64,000 nt of DNA, from assembly GCF_007655135.1 (NCBI RefSeq), contig NC_045129.1, positions 33,233,122 to 33,297,121 on the forward strand. Reading direction: 5' to 3'. The position numbers and the translations under genes are program-made. A model generated the notes under the pieces. That model was not told the DNA's origin and did no database searches. It saw only the letters and a list, made by a program, of their open reading frames with translations. Origin of the DNA: Punica granatum (taxonomy: Eukaryota > Streptophyta > Magnoliopsida > Myrtales > Lythraceae). Shown here one piece after another: positions 11,271-23,296 of this stretch (position 1 is its first letter; each line of letters opens with the position of its first letter).

Positions 11271-12638
11271 CTTTTCAATATTATGATAAGTTCTACTCTA
11301 ATGAATAAAGGAATTCGCTACACTTCCATTTTTAGCTTTGCCCGAAGGAAAGAAACTGGAATTGTTTATGGGCCAATTCCTTTGGAGCGACATGATCGAT
11401 TTCGGGTGAAAATCGTCTTGAAGCTTAACTCAGGAGAGCAGTGTGTGACACGCGCTCAGTCTGTCGCGTGAAGATTGTTTTCAAGCCCTGTTGGGATCCG
11501 AGTGGGGCTTGAATCGTTAGGTGCTGCCGTCAGTCAACCTCGCTTTTGGAAAATTTACATATTCAACCCCCATTTTCTTGGGTTCTTCTATTTTGACCCT
11601 CGAAAGATTTAATTTAAAATTCATACTCGATCAGAAGGGTAGATACATCACGATCATCCCCCCAATCAGATTTGAAAGGTTGTTTTAATATATCATATAG
11701 TCAAAAAGTAAATCTCTCAAAAAATGATTAGACGGTTGGTGTAGATTTTTCAAACTCGTACGTTGCTCTTAATTTCAATTAAGACTCACATTTGTTCTAG
11801 TGGATCGCTCCAACCATGTAAGATTTATATTTTGACTACCTAAGCCAACTCGTTATTTTGATATTTTGAAATATGTATCCATGTTAACTTATCATGCATG
11901 TAACATGTGGAAATATTGAAAAATCGAAGAAAGTTCGAGTATAAAAAAAATGCGTGCAGCAACATTTCTCATCGATCTAGAATCAAGAGATTTTGGATTT
12001 GATTTTCATTGTTGAGACTTTTTGCTCTTTATTTTCGCTTCTAGAGGCCTATCAATTAGGTCGGTAAGCTCCTCTTATAAAATAAAATGAAGATATTGTC
12101 TCTTTTTTTTTTTAATCTTTGAGGTATATGTATATCATGTCAACTATTAATTGGCGAAGAATTTTGGTTTGTTACTTTGATATGAGGCATTCTATAAATA
12201 ATTAAGGGGGCATGTTATTTTGCGTCACGACATCTCAAAAACATTCTATCAATACTTTTATATTGATGTAACTAGGTGTCATCATCCTATCATTCAATTT
12301 ATGAATCTATTATTGATTATTAATTCGGTGACATGCAGATAAAGAATTGATTTTATGTTTTGCACGAACAAGTTCCCTATATATAGCGTGATGGAGACAT
12401 TCGATATATATTTAGGAATCTGCGGGAAGACATCATAAAATCGTCCCCTTAGCTCTGGGAATGCCGGAAACCGAAACATTCAGGCAATTTCAATTCAGAA
12501 ATGAAGAGAATGAGCTTCTGCATATATTTCCTTTCAAATGAAGATTCTTCTATCATCTGCAAAAGATATGTCATATGCTTAAAGAGCAGTTGATCAATTC
12601 TTATTGTTCAATTCTTTCTTTCTATCCCATGTTTAGAG

Positions 12639-14143
12639 ATGAGCGATAACCATATTCTCGAGAATTTGGTTAATCACATGCATCCCGATCAAGCTAGAGT
12701 GGCATGCGGCATAGCCGGCACACAGTTCCAGTTGGGAAGGATGGTGTTCCCTCTAGATGATGGCAGGCTCGGAGAACTTCATTTGTCGGGTTTTGGTGGC
12801 GAAACTTCAGGACCTGGCCAAGTCAATAACTGCACGGCTATGCGGAAAGGGAAGCGAGTGATTGGAGGCCCTCCATGGGATGGAATTCCAGGAAGAGACG
12901 TGATGCTCACAGTACATGATTCACTCTTCCTCGTGAGCAACAATGGAAAGTTACTCCAGTTCATTGTGAGTAGCAAATGAAAACCCGACCGGAAGGACTA
13001 TATTTTCAATAATTAGAATAAGGTGCTCTTTTGAATATTTGTCTTGCCTTATTTTATTTTAAAGCAGGTTTCTCACAGAAAATTCAAATGGAAAGATTGC
13101 AAAAATCCAATGAGTACGAAGATAGCAAGCATAATAGATCAAGAGCAGTTTCCGAAGAATATAGTGTTTGTTGTGGGAAGGAACGGGTGGCTTTATCAGT
13201 ACAACAAAGTGACCGAACTGTGGCATGAGCATTCCCAATCTCACCATTTGGTTCTGTCAAGGCTACCTGGGACTGCAATGCGTCCATTGCCAGCATCTCT
13301 GGCGGGCTCGGTCTTTATGCTCTCAGAGGACGGTGGACTAGTCGAATACCGGTGGAACACAGTGGATGGATGGAACTGGGTGGAGCACGGAACCCCGAGA
13401 ATAGGTGTGACATTGGTTGGTTCGCCGGGTCCATGCTTCCAAGAGAGTCAGCTATTCTTGATCGGTTCTGATGGAGCAGTATATCTGAGGTACATGGACC
13501 AAACTATGTGGAAATGGGAAAATCTTGGTTACCCTCTCCCTGCAGTTTTTGGAGATGAGACGCAGGCAGAGGCGAAACAGGGGAAGGATGATATTTGCAT
13601 GAATGGAGATTTCAATGCTGCAACAAAAAGAAAAGCGATAAACTGCGATCCAAAGGTAAAACTTTTCATGTTATACGATGCTGTGTCTCATGAAGTAAAA
13701 CTGATGACTTGTGCTTTTCGAACATGAAGGTAGCACCAACCCGGCCGATTCCATTCTCTGAGGATTCCGTAATCTTCGAGCTAAGAGATGGAAGAGTAAG
13801 CAATTTATTATGTCAACAGTCAATTCTCATAAAATTCTTAGCCAGATTTGATCAAATCATTACCTAACAGAAGACCGGATATTTCTGATAAGTTCTGACT
13901 GTGAAATTTACCAGTGAAGTTCCTTCATACATTCATATATCTCGACCAAAGTAATATGATTAAGGCAACCTCAATCCACCCGAAAGAAAACCTATGAAAC
14001 TGCATCCATAAACTGATATTATTGTCCGGTTGCAGTTGGCGGAACTGCGAAAGACAGAAGATGCGAAATGGGTATGGTCACGAACCATCGGAACTCCGAC
14101 AAGTTTATGCCAAGAAAACTACTGGGCTGCTCTCGAAACTTGA
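12639..14143 (+). CDS. Uncharacterised plant protein with W-x-W...G-x-P blade-like repeats, probably 5'-truncated
   Basis: Four exons (12639-12965, 13068-13655, 13730-13795, 14036-14143) join in frame through good GT-AG borders to 362 residues. The protein repeats a pattern ending W-x-W-x(3,4)-G-x-P (WNWVEHGTP, WKWENLGYP, WVWSRTIGTP) with motifs such as VVGRNGWLYQYNK and MLSEDGGLVEYRW. This resembles a beta-propeller or fucose-lectin-like fold, but I cannot name the family. The ATG at 12639 sits two bases after a CATGTTTAG that looks like a splice acceptor, so the first exon shown may be internal. The duplication edge lies only 180 bp upstream, so the 5' end may be lost. No signal peptide precedes it. 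Possibly a pseudogene, though the remaining frame is clean. Confidence 0.6.
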
Positions 14144-16476
14144 GTAGGAATAAATTACAAACCCGAACTCACGAAAGACATGTCAGATGAGGACAAGAAC
14201 AACAAAAATGCGGGTTCAGGAGTGCTATACAGATAGGGGAATATGTACCTCTGCAGCAACAATATGCATTCCTTTTCGGTTTGCTTCAGGAAGAGGTCCC
14301 AGATGCACAGAAAGACAATAAGAATGAGGCCGAAAACAATAGGGTGGTAGCAATAGCATGCTAGAATTTTGAAGTTCAGCATATCCCGGGCTCACCGATG
14401 GATCGGGGCCGACCGTGGCATGGATGTATAAAGTAGTCCGAAAATTGAGTAGATCAAGTGAAACAGCGAAGCAAGAAGAGGCGTAATGTACAGTAGCTTA
14501 CTTGTTTGCTTCTGCATTATGTACAGTTTACAGCTAAACACAAGCCAGTACTACACAAACACATGAAGGCACAAGACTATTAACGAACTGCGGCTTAAGA
14601 AAACAGTATACGAATTCCAATATTACTCATTCATGAGGGAGAAGTACAAGTTCCCGATATGGCCGTAAGAGGGACAACCGAATTACAATGACAGAATTTT
14701 GAATGAACTATGGGCTTGCATGCTTAAGCACATAAGTTTATATGGTTCTTGTGATTGTTTATGAGAGACTTCAATTGGATTGTCAGCCTCATGGACCTAT
14801 TACTAGAGGGACAACTCGGTCCGCGGCAAGCGAAGCAAGGTGCAGGGCGACCTGTATTGCACGGCAAAGGTTAAACGACTGGAGGATCCTCGCATTGGCA
14901 TAGGCGAGGTTGTTCTTCCTGAGATCGAGGTAGGTTAAGGATCGGCAGAAGCAGGGGACCAGGGCACCGGGCCCTGCGAGTGCCATGGCCATGCTGTAGT
15001 GATGCAGGCCCATCTCATAGCCTGGCCTCCCAATTGCCGCATTCTATCATATTATTATTATTATCATTATTTTTTAAAATATTAGGTTTAAAATACCGAG
15101 ATAATTAGATTCCCGGAATTAGCTAGATTTACTACTGTAAGATATATATTTATTAACATATAGGGAATATTGATATCGCGCTGGACAGATAAATAAGAAA
15201 AGAAATCTTAAATTCGGAAATCTTGAAGTTATGAAAGGGACACGTCAGTCTGACGTACGTTATTCGGCCGTACTTATCTCTTGCAAGATGCTATGATATA
15301 TAGCTCGGTTTATTTCTAGGTTTCTCATATTTCTTCCTCAACTAATCTGAAATTCTAAACACCATAACTCGATTTGATTGTCAAACTCAAGGTGCGTTTC
15401 GACCATATATACATCTCCTTCATGACCATGATGCAAACTCTAGGTGCGTTTCGACCATATATTACATATTAGTTTGATCCTTTTGATATATATATGTATT
15501 TTATGTATATATATTTTACGTGCATTTTATTTCGTATAATACGGGGTCCTAGGCCAAGGGATCTTATGGAAAAGAGTCGAAATTCTATATCACACTAGGT
15601 AAATAAATGAACAAAACGTCACTTTAATAACAAAAAATATTTGCAAATTTCACTGTTATTTGTTGTCACTTTATATTTCATTTCTTTAAGTAGGAAAGAA
15701 GAGATTGAAATGGTCGTCATTTGTACGTTATTTCAAATATTAATATTGAAAATAATAATCGAGCAAGCATGAATGAATTATTAATTTGGACTTAGTAGGC
15801 AAATGGAGAGGTGCAATAATAAATCCTTTGGTACTAGTTACTATTTAGTTTTTTATTATGATTTAATTCCAGTCATAATTATTTTTGTCCAAAAAATAAG
15901 TGCCCTCTCACGTACTATAATAAAGTATTCATTATTTATAATTAAAAATAATTCAGATATATTGCTAACACTGTGTTTTCAGATGATACTAAGAAACTTT
16001 GCTTTTGTGATGATCGATCATTCCAAGCATATACAAAATCATGTTCGAGCAAGCAAATAGGTCAATATTTGCAAGTAAGCATTTTTCTCTGTTTTCTTCC
16101 CTTTCTTTTTTGACGCAATACGGGGTATGAAATTTCATAATTTCCCTGTCAATTTAGTAATAATTCGTGTATTTACTAAAACTTGCGTATGACATAGTAT
16201 CGTCACATCTCCGTTTTTTGGTGTATTTATAAAGATGCTCCCAGCAGGAAATAAATGGGATGAAATGAATATGTTAGGAAATACAGAAAGAGTAAAAATG
16301 AACGTAATTGTTTATTGAAATGCGATGTTTGTTCATATTTTACTTACTATGCATTTCTCAAGACAAGAGTCCTATAAATACTAGGAATTTAACGAGTGAG
16401 CATCACCACTTCTAGAATAAGAAAAAGAAAAAGAAAAAGAAAAAAAACATAGTCACCTCCATATTCAAGCTCAATA
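14144..16476. other. Gene-poor DNA
   Basis: Apart from the minus-strand fragment at 14789-15040, nothing convincing is seen. At 15041 the text ATTCTATCATATTATTATTA abruptly replaces the fragment and matches block B sequence at 7033, suggesting a repeat junction. From 15050 to 16400 the DNA is AT-rich with TA-rich runs. Confidence 0.55.
14789..15040 (-). pseudogene. Unidentified coding-like fragment
   Basis: About 83 codons open to the repeat junction at 15041, with protein-like, GC-rich composition (GRPGYEMGLHHYSMAMALAG, SLTYLDLRKNNLAYANARI) and a stop after VIGP. The methionine at 15013 is internal. I do not recognise the family. The lack of a start and the abrupt repeat boundary suggest the 3' end of a truncated gene. 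Confidence 0.35.
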
Positions 16477-16958
16477 ATGGCCATAGTAGGCAGTCGCGAG
16501 TGCAATCAAAAGATTGAAATGAAAAGGATAGATGACAATGATGATTACATGATTGCGTTCTCAAAGTGCCGCTGGCATGTATTAAAAAGGCGAGTGTGCT
16601 AGTTCCTATGTTTGGTGCTGAGGTCGGGATTGTTGTCTCCTCCCCGACTGGAAAGGCCTTCTCATTTTGGCACCTCTCTGTCCTGGCCATCACTAATAAG
16701 TTCCTAAATAGGAACATTTCTCTAGCCATATACATGACAGGCTGCAACCCTTGCTTGATTGCCAATGAAAGAGTGAGGATGGACCGAAATAACGGCTTCA
16801 TCAATCGACTCCTTACCCCGCTGGATGCCGAGAAGGAGAGAGAAAAGGCTTTGTCGAGTATAACCCGTGCCACGATCAAAGGGCATTCCTCAAATATGGA
16901 GCTCGTGCAGTTGGAGCTCGTAAAGGGGGTTGCTCCGACCAACCTAGCTTCTAATTAG
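16477..16958 (+). pseudogene. Type I (M-alpha) MADS-box gene fragment, frameshifted
   Basis: The ATG at 16477 opens a frame reading QKIEMKRIDDNDDYMIAFSK, the first half of a type I MADS domain, which ends at a stop after LKRRVC. From about 16566 the second half continues in another frame: IKKASVLVPMFGAEVGIVVS then PTGKAFSFWHLSV and AITNKFLNRN. It goes on to a Glu/Lys-rich tail ending at 16958 (LDAEKEREKAL, ELVQLELVKG), as in AGL61/AGL62-like proteins. One frame change near 16560-16575 and loss of a few residues around the R-x-G-I/L-x-KKA region make it a probable pseudogene. Single exon, as usual for type I genes. It faces a second fragment at 17100-17388. Confidence 0.85.
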
Positions 16959-17099
16959 CTACAGTGATGCACGCATCCCTCGTCACGTGGTTCATCCTTT
17001 GACGTAGCCCCTTCCCTCTCTCCTTGCCAGCATCTGCCGGGAGATCTAAAAGCTGGTTGAAGTAGCTAGTCATTACATTAGTCCATCCTACATCCTTCG

Positions 17100-17388
17100 A
17101 TGGCTACCGAACATGACTTGGCGCCCATCATTCTGTTGCTGAAGCAATGTTCCTATTCAGGAGCAAGTGTGATGGCTTGCACACAAAGGTGCCCGAATGA
17201 GAAGGTCTTCCATGTCGGAGAGAAGACAACAACTCCAGCCTTTGCACCACACAGGGCGATGCACTCACCCGTCTTCTCATATATGTTGGACTTGTGCTTC
17301 GGAAACGTTATCATTCGGTCATCATTGTCCTCTAACATTTCATCTCCATTTTTTGCATCCCTCGAGTCTTCTTACAAGTACCCTCCAT
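17100..17388 (-). pseudogene. Type I (M-alpha) MADS-box gene fragment, antiparallel copy
   Basis: On the minus strand the ATG at 17388 reads KKTRGMQKMEMK. After a one-base shift near 17338 comes MLEDNDDRMITFPKHKSNIY, then GECIALCGAKAGVVVFSPTW and KTFSFGHLCVQAI. A second shift near 17160 is needed to continue into LNRNIASA, which matches LNRNISLA in the plus-strand fragment. Two frameshifts and loss of the C-terminal half make this a pseudogene. With 16477-16958 it forms a tail-to-tail pair about 140 bp apart. Confidence 0.82.
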
Positions 17389-18975
17389 GATTAAGTTTGT
17401 AAAGGAAGGTGAGGAAGCCTATTCATTGTTTTTCCTCGCAGTACTTACAGCCCTATTCTGGAATTCATAGCATGTAGAGTATGAATAAATTATAAATATG
17501 GCAATGACAATTCAAGAATAAACTCTATCATTTTTATTATTTTACTGATGTGTTTTCTTTCAAAGATTAGCAGTTTTATTTTCATTTCAAGCTGTATTTC
17601 CTGATGGTAGCATTTATATCAATACTAATAAAAAAAGAGAAAATATGCCAAATGCAATATATGAGATACTACTAAACAAACATAAGTTTGAATTAATGTG
17701 ATACTATATATATGTATGTGTGGAATTTGAAATGTCTAAAAAAAATGCATCTATGGGCTTCGCCCCGTATTTCACTAAAATCAAATTAAAAGAGAAAATT
17801 AAAGGGGAAAAAAAAAGAATTCTTGGGTTTTTTCAAGAATTAGTTTTCGTTAGAATTTTTTTTAATACACTTTAGTATTCGGAAGCCCAATGGACTACGA
17901 CTAATTCAGTCGAGTCGGGTTGATCCACTAAGGGATAAAACTCTTATAAAGTATATTTTCTCAATTTACAAGACTCGGACTTGAGATTTTATTTAAGAAG
18001 AATAAATATCAAACCTTTTAAATTAACTCATATTGGTTTATAATTGAAATTTCAAAACATGGTCTGCTTCACGAGTGTAATAACCGAATTTAACCCCAAG
18101 AAACTAGCCTACGTTTACTAGTATGAGTTATATATTTATTAACATATATAGATAAACATGGTATTTGTTACATAGCACAAATTAATAAGAAAATATCCCT
18201 CTTGGTCGGGCTTGGTAGACTTCCCAACCAACCACCACCCGCCAGTTGAGGTCCGCAGCAAGGGAGCTTCTCATTTTTCTCTTTCAAAATTTTTTTTTAG
18301 GTGGGGGTCAAATTTATAAAAGAAAAAATTATCAAAATTGAATTTTTCACTAGTAAGGTATCTCCGAATTGTTTTATGATATCTACAATATTTTATCCAT
18401 CGAAAAGAAAAATACTTATGATATTTTCTGAGGAACTATTTTTTAATATAATTAATCTATGACTAGAGCTATTTTCACCCCAATTTTGGCCAATCTGCTC
18501 CATTTATTATCCACGGTACCAAATTGCCCTTGTCTTACATTAATTGCTCCAACAAAAAATGGATAAACCCCTTAAATCACCATCCAAGTTCTCATTCCTT
18601 TCTTAATCTAAGTATTCAACTTATCATTTTAAAATTTTTTCTCTCTTTTACTATAGCCTACTTACCCATAATATTACTTAAAAAATTTCTTTATTCTTGT
18701 GGAATGAATGAAAAATAATGATATTATCACTAAATACCAAATGTCTTTTCTCTAGTATCCTATTGATGCAAGGAAAAAAAAAAGAGACATGATCAATATT
18801 TATATCTACAAAACTAAATTTTTACTTGAAAAACAAAAAAAAAATCTAGAACATGTGTGCCCTTTACGAGACGGTGTCCTGACTCCTTAGATAATTTCTC
18901 CAAGAGAGATAATTTTTAAATGGATTATTAACTAAAGATGATTATTGAATGTTGTATTTTCCATCCTTTATTTTG
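17389..18975. other. AT-rich intergenic DNA
   Basis: No gene found. A dispersed repeat (about 17868-18045) shares GGAAGCCCA, GACTAATTCAG, GGGATAAAACTC and a CTCATATTGGTTT end with copies at 11100 and 32730. A small GGGC-TTCG-CCCC hairpin lies near 17756-17767. Confidence 0.6.
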
Positions 18976-21235
18976 ATTGTTTTCTAATAGGAAGGATAAT
19001 ATTAATTTTTTTATATAATATAACTAATTTAGTATACACTAATTATAAGAATTAGAAATTTATGATTAGTACTTCAATCGATATTGAACAAGTTAAAAGA
19101 TCATAGTGTAACTAAACGAAAATCAAAGAAATTGAAAAACATGAGTACAACTACATAAATCTATTATTTGGAAAAATATGAATACATTATCTATAGGCAT
19201 TCTGAAAAAGTAAACATAACTGAAAATAAAAATACAATTAATATTAAAAGTAATAAGTTGAATTAAAATTTTTTAATTAACTTATGTGATCTTGATTTTA
19301 ATATCTGTGATGAAATTCATTTTATTTAAATTTGAAAATTTGGCTCTTTTTTTTTCTTTCCGATTAAGATTAGAGCAATGGAACACTAATAAATGGGATT
19401 TCATTTTGCTAGCGTTTGGTAACGAAATTAACTTTAATTTAATTTAATTTAACTTGATTTTAGGAGACTGAGACAAAAGTAGCTTGGAAAAGTATATGAG
19501 AGAATTTGAAAAAAAAAAGATAAAAAAAATAATAATTGTATTGTTAAATTGAGTAAAGTGTTAAATAGTTGAGAGAATTTAGTATTAAAAAATTAATGGT
19601 AATAATAGATAAAAAAAAATATGAGAGAGAATTTAAAGGAAAAGATAAAACGGTAATGATTTTGTTATTGAATTGAGGGAAAAGCAAAGTAAAGTTAAGT
19701 TAAGTTAAACTTATTTTCGTAAACAAACAAACAAACCAATTTTTGCTCATTTAGTATACAAAGGTTAAAAAATAGTATTTTAAATTATTTTGAGTAGCGG
19801 ATACATAGAGTAAACAGAGATAATATGTTCAAATGGAAAGTAATCTAGAGAGTAATTTAAGGATTCTACCATATTAGTTAAAGTAATTAATATATATATT
19901 GCGGGTATTTTGATAAGATGAACAAAGAAGGGGATGGATTAGCCAATAAGGGGTAAAAAATAGCCCCAGCCATAATATATAAATATAGTTGCATTGTATA
20001 TGATATTGAAGTATTGCCTATAAATGTTATATTGTATGAATATAATTTCTTATGGAAATTGGGTTTACTACTATTCCCTTACCTAAAACAACATTTGGCC
20101 AATTGCTAAAATGTGTAATATATATATATATATATGTGTGTGTGTGCGCGCGTGCGCATGTGTATATAACATAATCAGCTGCCTACACTGTCCTTCATAT
20201 CGCAAATCATCGAGATGACTAGGGCCAGTGCCATGCCGCCTTGCGGAGCATCAAGTACATGGAAAGTTATTGTTCGATTTAAATTTTATAGCAAGAGCTG
20301 TGCTGTTTCTATTCTGTTCCATTTCCATTCCGTTATACCAAAGACCACATCACAGACCATAAAATTGAATGCGATGGTTCGGGCCTTTGTCGAGGTTTGA
20401 CCAATGGATGAAAAAAATTCATGCACAGTGAAAGAAAAAACAGATGAGGAATGGGAATGCTCTTATAACGCAGGAATGTCTTACAATGCAAGGATCCAAA
20501 TGAAAAATGAAAAAAGTTCGGGGCCAAAGATGCAATAGAATGCATGCACATGCTCCAATCCAGAGACATCCAAGACAGACGTGCATGATAAGCCAAAATC
20601 ACAAAATAGTAAAGTGAACCAAAATTGTAAATGTACCCCGTGATTTGGGTAACCTTGGTGGCCATGCTATATAAATGCAGTCTAAGCATCCTAATCAATG
20701 ATCTACATGAGTCAATTCTGCCCGATTCTATAAAACGCCATCCATTTCTATTCAGGAAAAATTGCGCGTTAGAGACAACGTGGAAATCCACCAGAACATT
20801 TTAATCTCTTCATTCAACGTCACAGTTAATTTGTATATGGTGTGGCCTTAATAAACTAGGAAAAATTTCCTAAAAAAAGATGAAGAGATATATGCCCTAA
20901 ACTACGTTAAGCAAATATGATACATGGGATGGTTTACATATTTACAAGATTTTCCCTTAACGAAGAAAATCTTCCCATAATAATTTTTTCTTAATAAAAT
21001 CATTAAAATGGCTTATAGAAATGATACTTGTTTCATTTCACGTGATAAGTATACTTCTCGAAAATGATTTAGGACTTGATTACATTAAATTCCCAGAAAC
21101 CGTAAAGGGGTCGTTACATGCAAAGTTGATCCCTTCGGCCGTATCTTTCATATACTTCAAAGCTTTCATCAGTAACTCCCATCTCTCCCTGCGCTACGCT
21201 CGCATTCGGTCTCTCCTTTGCGTTACGACACTACG
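18976..21235. other. Upstream region of DUF604 gene 2
   Basis: Counterpart of 1-3423 but lacking the tRNA-like element, the second promoter repeat and the telomere-like insert. It contains the MITE-like unit (about 19410-19735). It also has a TA/TG/CG alternating tract (about 20121-20166) where copy 1 has only TA repeats. No coding sequence is supported; a minus-strand open frame at 20333-20791 is not protein-like. Confidence 0.65.
20121..20166. repeat. Alternating purine-pyrimidine tract (TA)n(TG)n(CG)n
   Basis: About 45 bp of near-perfect alternation ending GTGCGCATGTGTATAT. The copy 1 equivalent (1708-1733) is TA only. Such tracts can adopt left-handed DNA; any role is speculative. Confidence 0.75.
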
Positions 21236-23296
21236 ATGTCGCCGGATGGTGGGTCCCTCCCCAGTGCAGTGAAGCAGAGATTCGGCCATCTGTTGCCAGG
21301 AGGCCCGCGCAGTGCATTGGCTGTTTCGGGCCTGTTGCTTCTGTTCTACGTATCCTCCTTCAACTATAGGTATAGCCAGGACTCTTCCGATCTCCACCGG
21401 TCCGTTGCACTCAATTGGCGGGCCCTGTGGCCGCTTTCATGCAGCCCCATGGCTAGTGCTCCAACCAACCTCAGCCACATCGTGTTCGGGATCGTCGGTT
21501 CCTTGAATACGTGGAAAGGCAGGAAGGCTTATTTGGAATCCTGGTGGAGGCCGAACGTAAGCCGGGGGTACCTCTTCCTGGATGGGCCTCCGGAGAATGA
21601 GTCCCTTCTATGTCCTTTCACGTGCCCCGCTCTCCGGATTAACGAGAACATCACACACTGGGACATTTATCCGAAGATCAAGTATCCGATACAGATCCGC
21701 ATGGTCCGGAGCATTGTCGAGGCGTTCAGGCAGGGGGACCAAGACATCAGATGGTTCGTGATGGCAGATGATGACTCGTTGCTCTTTGTGGACAACATAG
21801 TAGAAGTGCTATCGAAGTACGACCACACCAAGTACTTCTACCTTGGTGCCAGCTCGGAGACGATTCTCTCAAACGCTGTGTTTACGTTCGAGATGGGCTT
21901 CGGGGGAGCCGGGTTTGCCCTAAGCTACCCATTGGTCGCAGCAATGGCTAAGAAATTGGATGGCTGTATTAAGAGATATCCACACTCGCGGTCTGCTGAT
22001 TATCTCACTTATATCTGCATACTTGACCTAGGAGTTGCTATATCTCCGCAAAAAGGGTTTCACCAGGTATGAAAACGGTTTCCGAGTTTTCCGATTTTTA
22101 CATTTCCGATTTTTCTATCTTCTCTAATACTATGATCTATGAACTTATATCCCTGACAGATCGATCTTCGTGGCAATATAGCTGGCCTATTGTCATCCCA
22201 CCCGCAGTCTCCCTTCCTTTCCCTCCACCACATCAACATTGTTGACCCGATTTTTCCGTCTATGAACCGGTCCGAGTCGATCAGTCACCTCATGAAGTCC
22301 GCGAGAGTCGATCAATCCCGACTCGCACAGCAAACCATATGCTACCAGAGGGAGATGAATTGGTCCGTCTCCGTCTCCTGGGGCTACTCAGCCCACATTT
22401 ACGAGAGCATACTGCCTCGATACATTCTTCGGAAGCCCATTGAGACTTTCAGCCCTTGGAAAGAGAAAGCAAAGTGGCCCATGTTTATGTTCAACACAAG
22501 ACCCGGCAACAGTACTAACCCATGCGAGGTCCCACACTGGTTCTTCTTCGAGTCCATCGAACGCCAGAATGAAGATGACATTGTTACGACTTACAGTAGA
22601 GCAGCCAAGCATGGGCTCGGCCCTTGCTCACTCGGCGGGAGCCATTCTGCAGATCATATCAACAGACTTCAGGTTTTCTCTCCCGCAAAAACACGCCTTG
22701 AGGTAAACTAGCAATCGCTGAATTCATCTCTCCATGAAATCAAAATTCTTTTATGCCAATCGTTAATACGAGTTTGGTTTCGAGGATCAATATGAAGCGA
22801 CTATGAAAGGTGGGGTGGGACCTGGTTCTCGAAACCAAGGATGATATACCGATCCAATCCCAGCTCTATATTTCGATCCGCTTCACAAATTTTAGTCGAA
22901 ACAACTTCAACCTTAAGTGCGTTAGCCCCAGCTTAATCTTTTGAGTTTTCTGTTAACCCCGTTTAATGTACCTTCCTATTAAAGGAGATCCAAAACTGGA
23001 CTTTGCAGACAGCAATTTTCCGCTATCTCCCCACTCATAACATGAGGCTCCGACGAAACTGATCCTATACATAGAGGAGGTTACCGATACCAGAGGCTAT
23101 GATAATATAACTTAAGTGTTTGATATAATTGTAGATCGATCATTATTATGTTAATGACAGGCATTTGTTTTCTGGTTCATGCATATCATTTTCACAGGCA
23201 GGAAGAACAGAGTGCTGTGATGTATTATCAATAGCAGAGAAGAATACCACAACGGTCAGAATCAGGCCTTGCATGGAAGCTGAAGAGATTGCATAG
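21236..23296 (+). CDS. DUF604 / GT31-like glycosyltransferase, copy 2
   Basis: Three exons (21236-22066, 22160-22702, 23198-23296) with intron positions identical to the gene at 3424-5510, giving 490 residues. First in-frame ATG at 21236; upstream the frame is open only from TTG. A single N-terminal membrane segment (about residues 25-40), VMADDD (178-180) and the CC-containing C-terminus are all kept. Substitutions relative to copy 1 are scattered, e.g. N-terminal SPDGGSLPS versus LPEGRPLPG, and exon 2 LRGN versus LLGN. Both reading frames are intact, so both may encode protein. The promoter differs from copy 1 by three structural changes. It converges with the RETICULATA-RELATED gene. Enzyme specificity is unknown. 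Confidence 0.9.

Larger units (their letters stand above)
1..12456. repeat. Segmental duplication, copy 1 (left end outside window)
   Basis: Bases 1-12456 match 18976-42145 in the same orientation, near-identically by eye in coding and non-coding DNA. The match begins at base 1, so the true left edge is outside the window. It stops abruptly after the shared AGCTCT at 12451-12456. Relative to copy 2 this copy lacks about 3.9 kb at junction 6960/6961, 124 bp near 6335, and the retrotransposon. It has extra insertions at 569-1116, 3073-3258 and 9134-9307 and an extra promoter repeat at 2388-2830. Confidence 0.93.
6961..12456. other. Duplicated AT-rich block B, copy 1; no gene
   Basis: Matches 28813-33301 plus 41352-42145 in copy 2. 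No gene found. It holds TA microsatellites (about 7185-7212), a MITE only in this copy (9134-9307), an inverted-repeat element (about 9876-10562), a CT microsatellite (10262-10284), a dispersed low-copy repeat (about 11100-11270), and the empty target site (AAAGG, 11675-11679) of the copia element in copy 2. Confidence 0.75.
12457..18975. other. Unique spacer between the two duplication copies
   Basis: No partner of this 6.5 kb is found after copy 2 ends at 42145. It contains a W-rich repeat-protein gene (12639-14143), an unidentified minus-strand fragment (14789-15040), two MADS-box fragments (16477-17388) and AT-rich DNA. Confidence 0.75.

Noticed and set aside
11283..11471. Open frame of 62 codons conserved in both duplication copies (also 32905-33093)
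   Set aside because: The conservation is explained by the recent duplication; the start codon is doubtful, no family is recognised, and changes between copies are not obviously silent.
20333..20791. 152-codon minus-strand open frame upstream of DUF604 gene 2 (related frame at 1927-2214)
   Set aside because: It lies in the promoter/repeat region, is interrupted in copy 1, and is not protein-like in composition.
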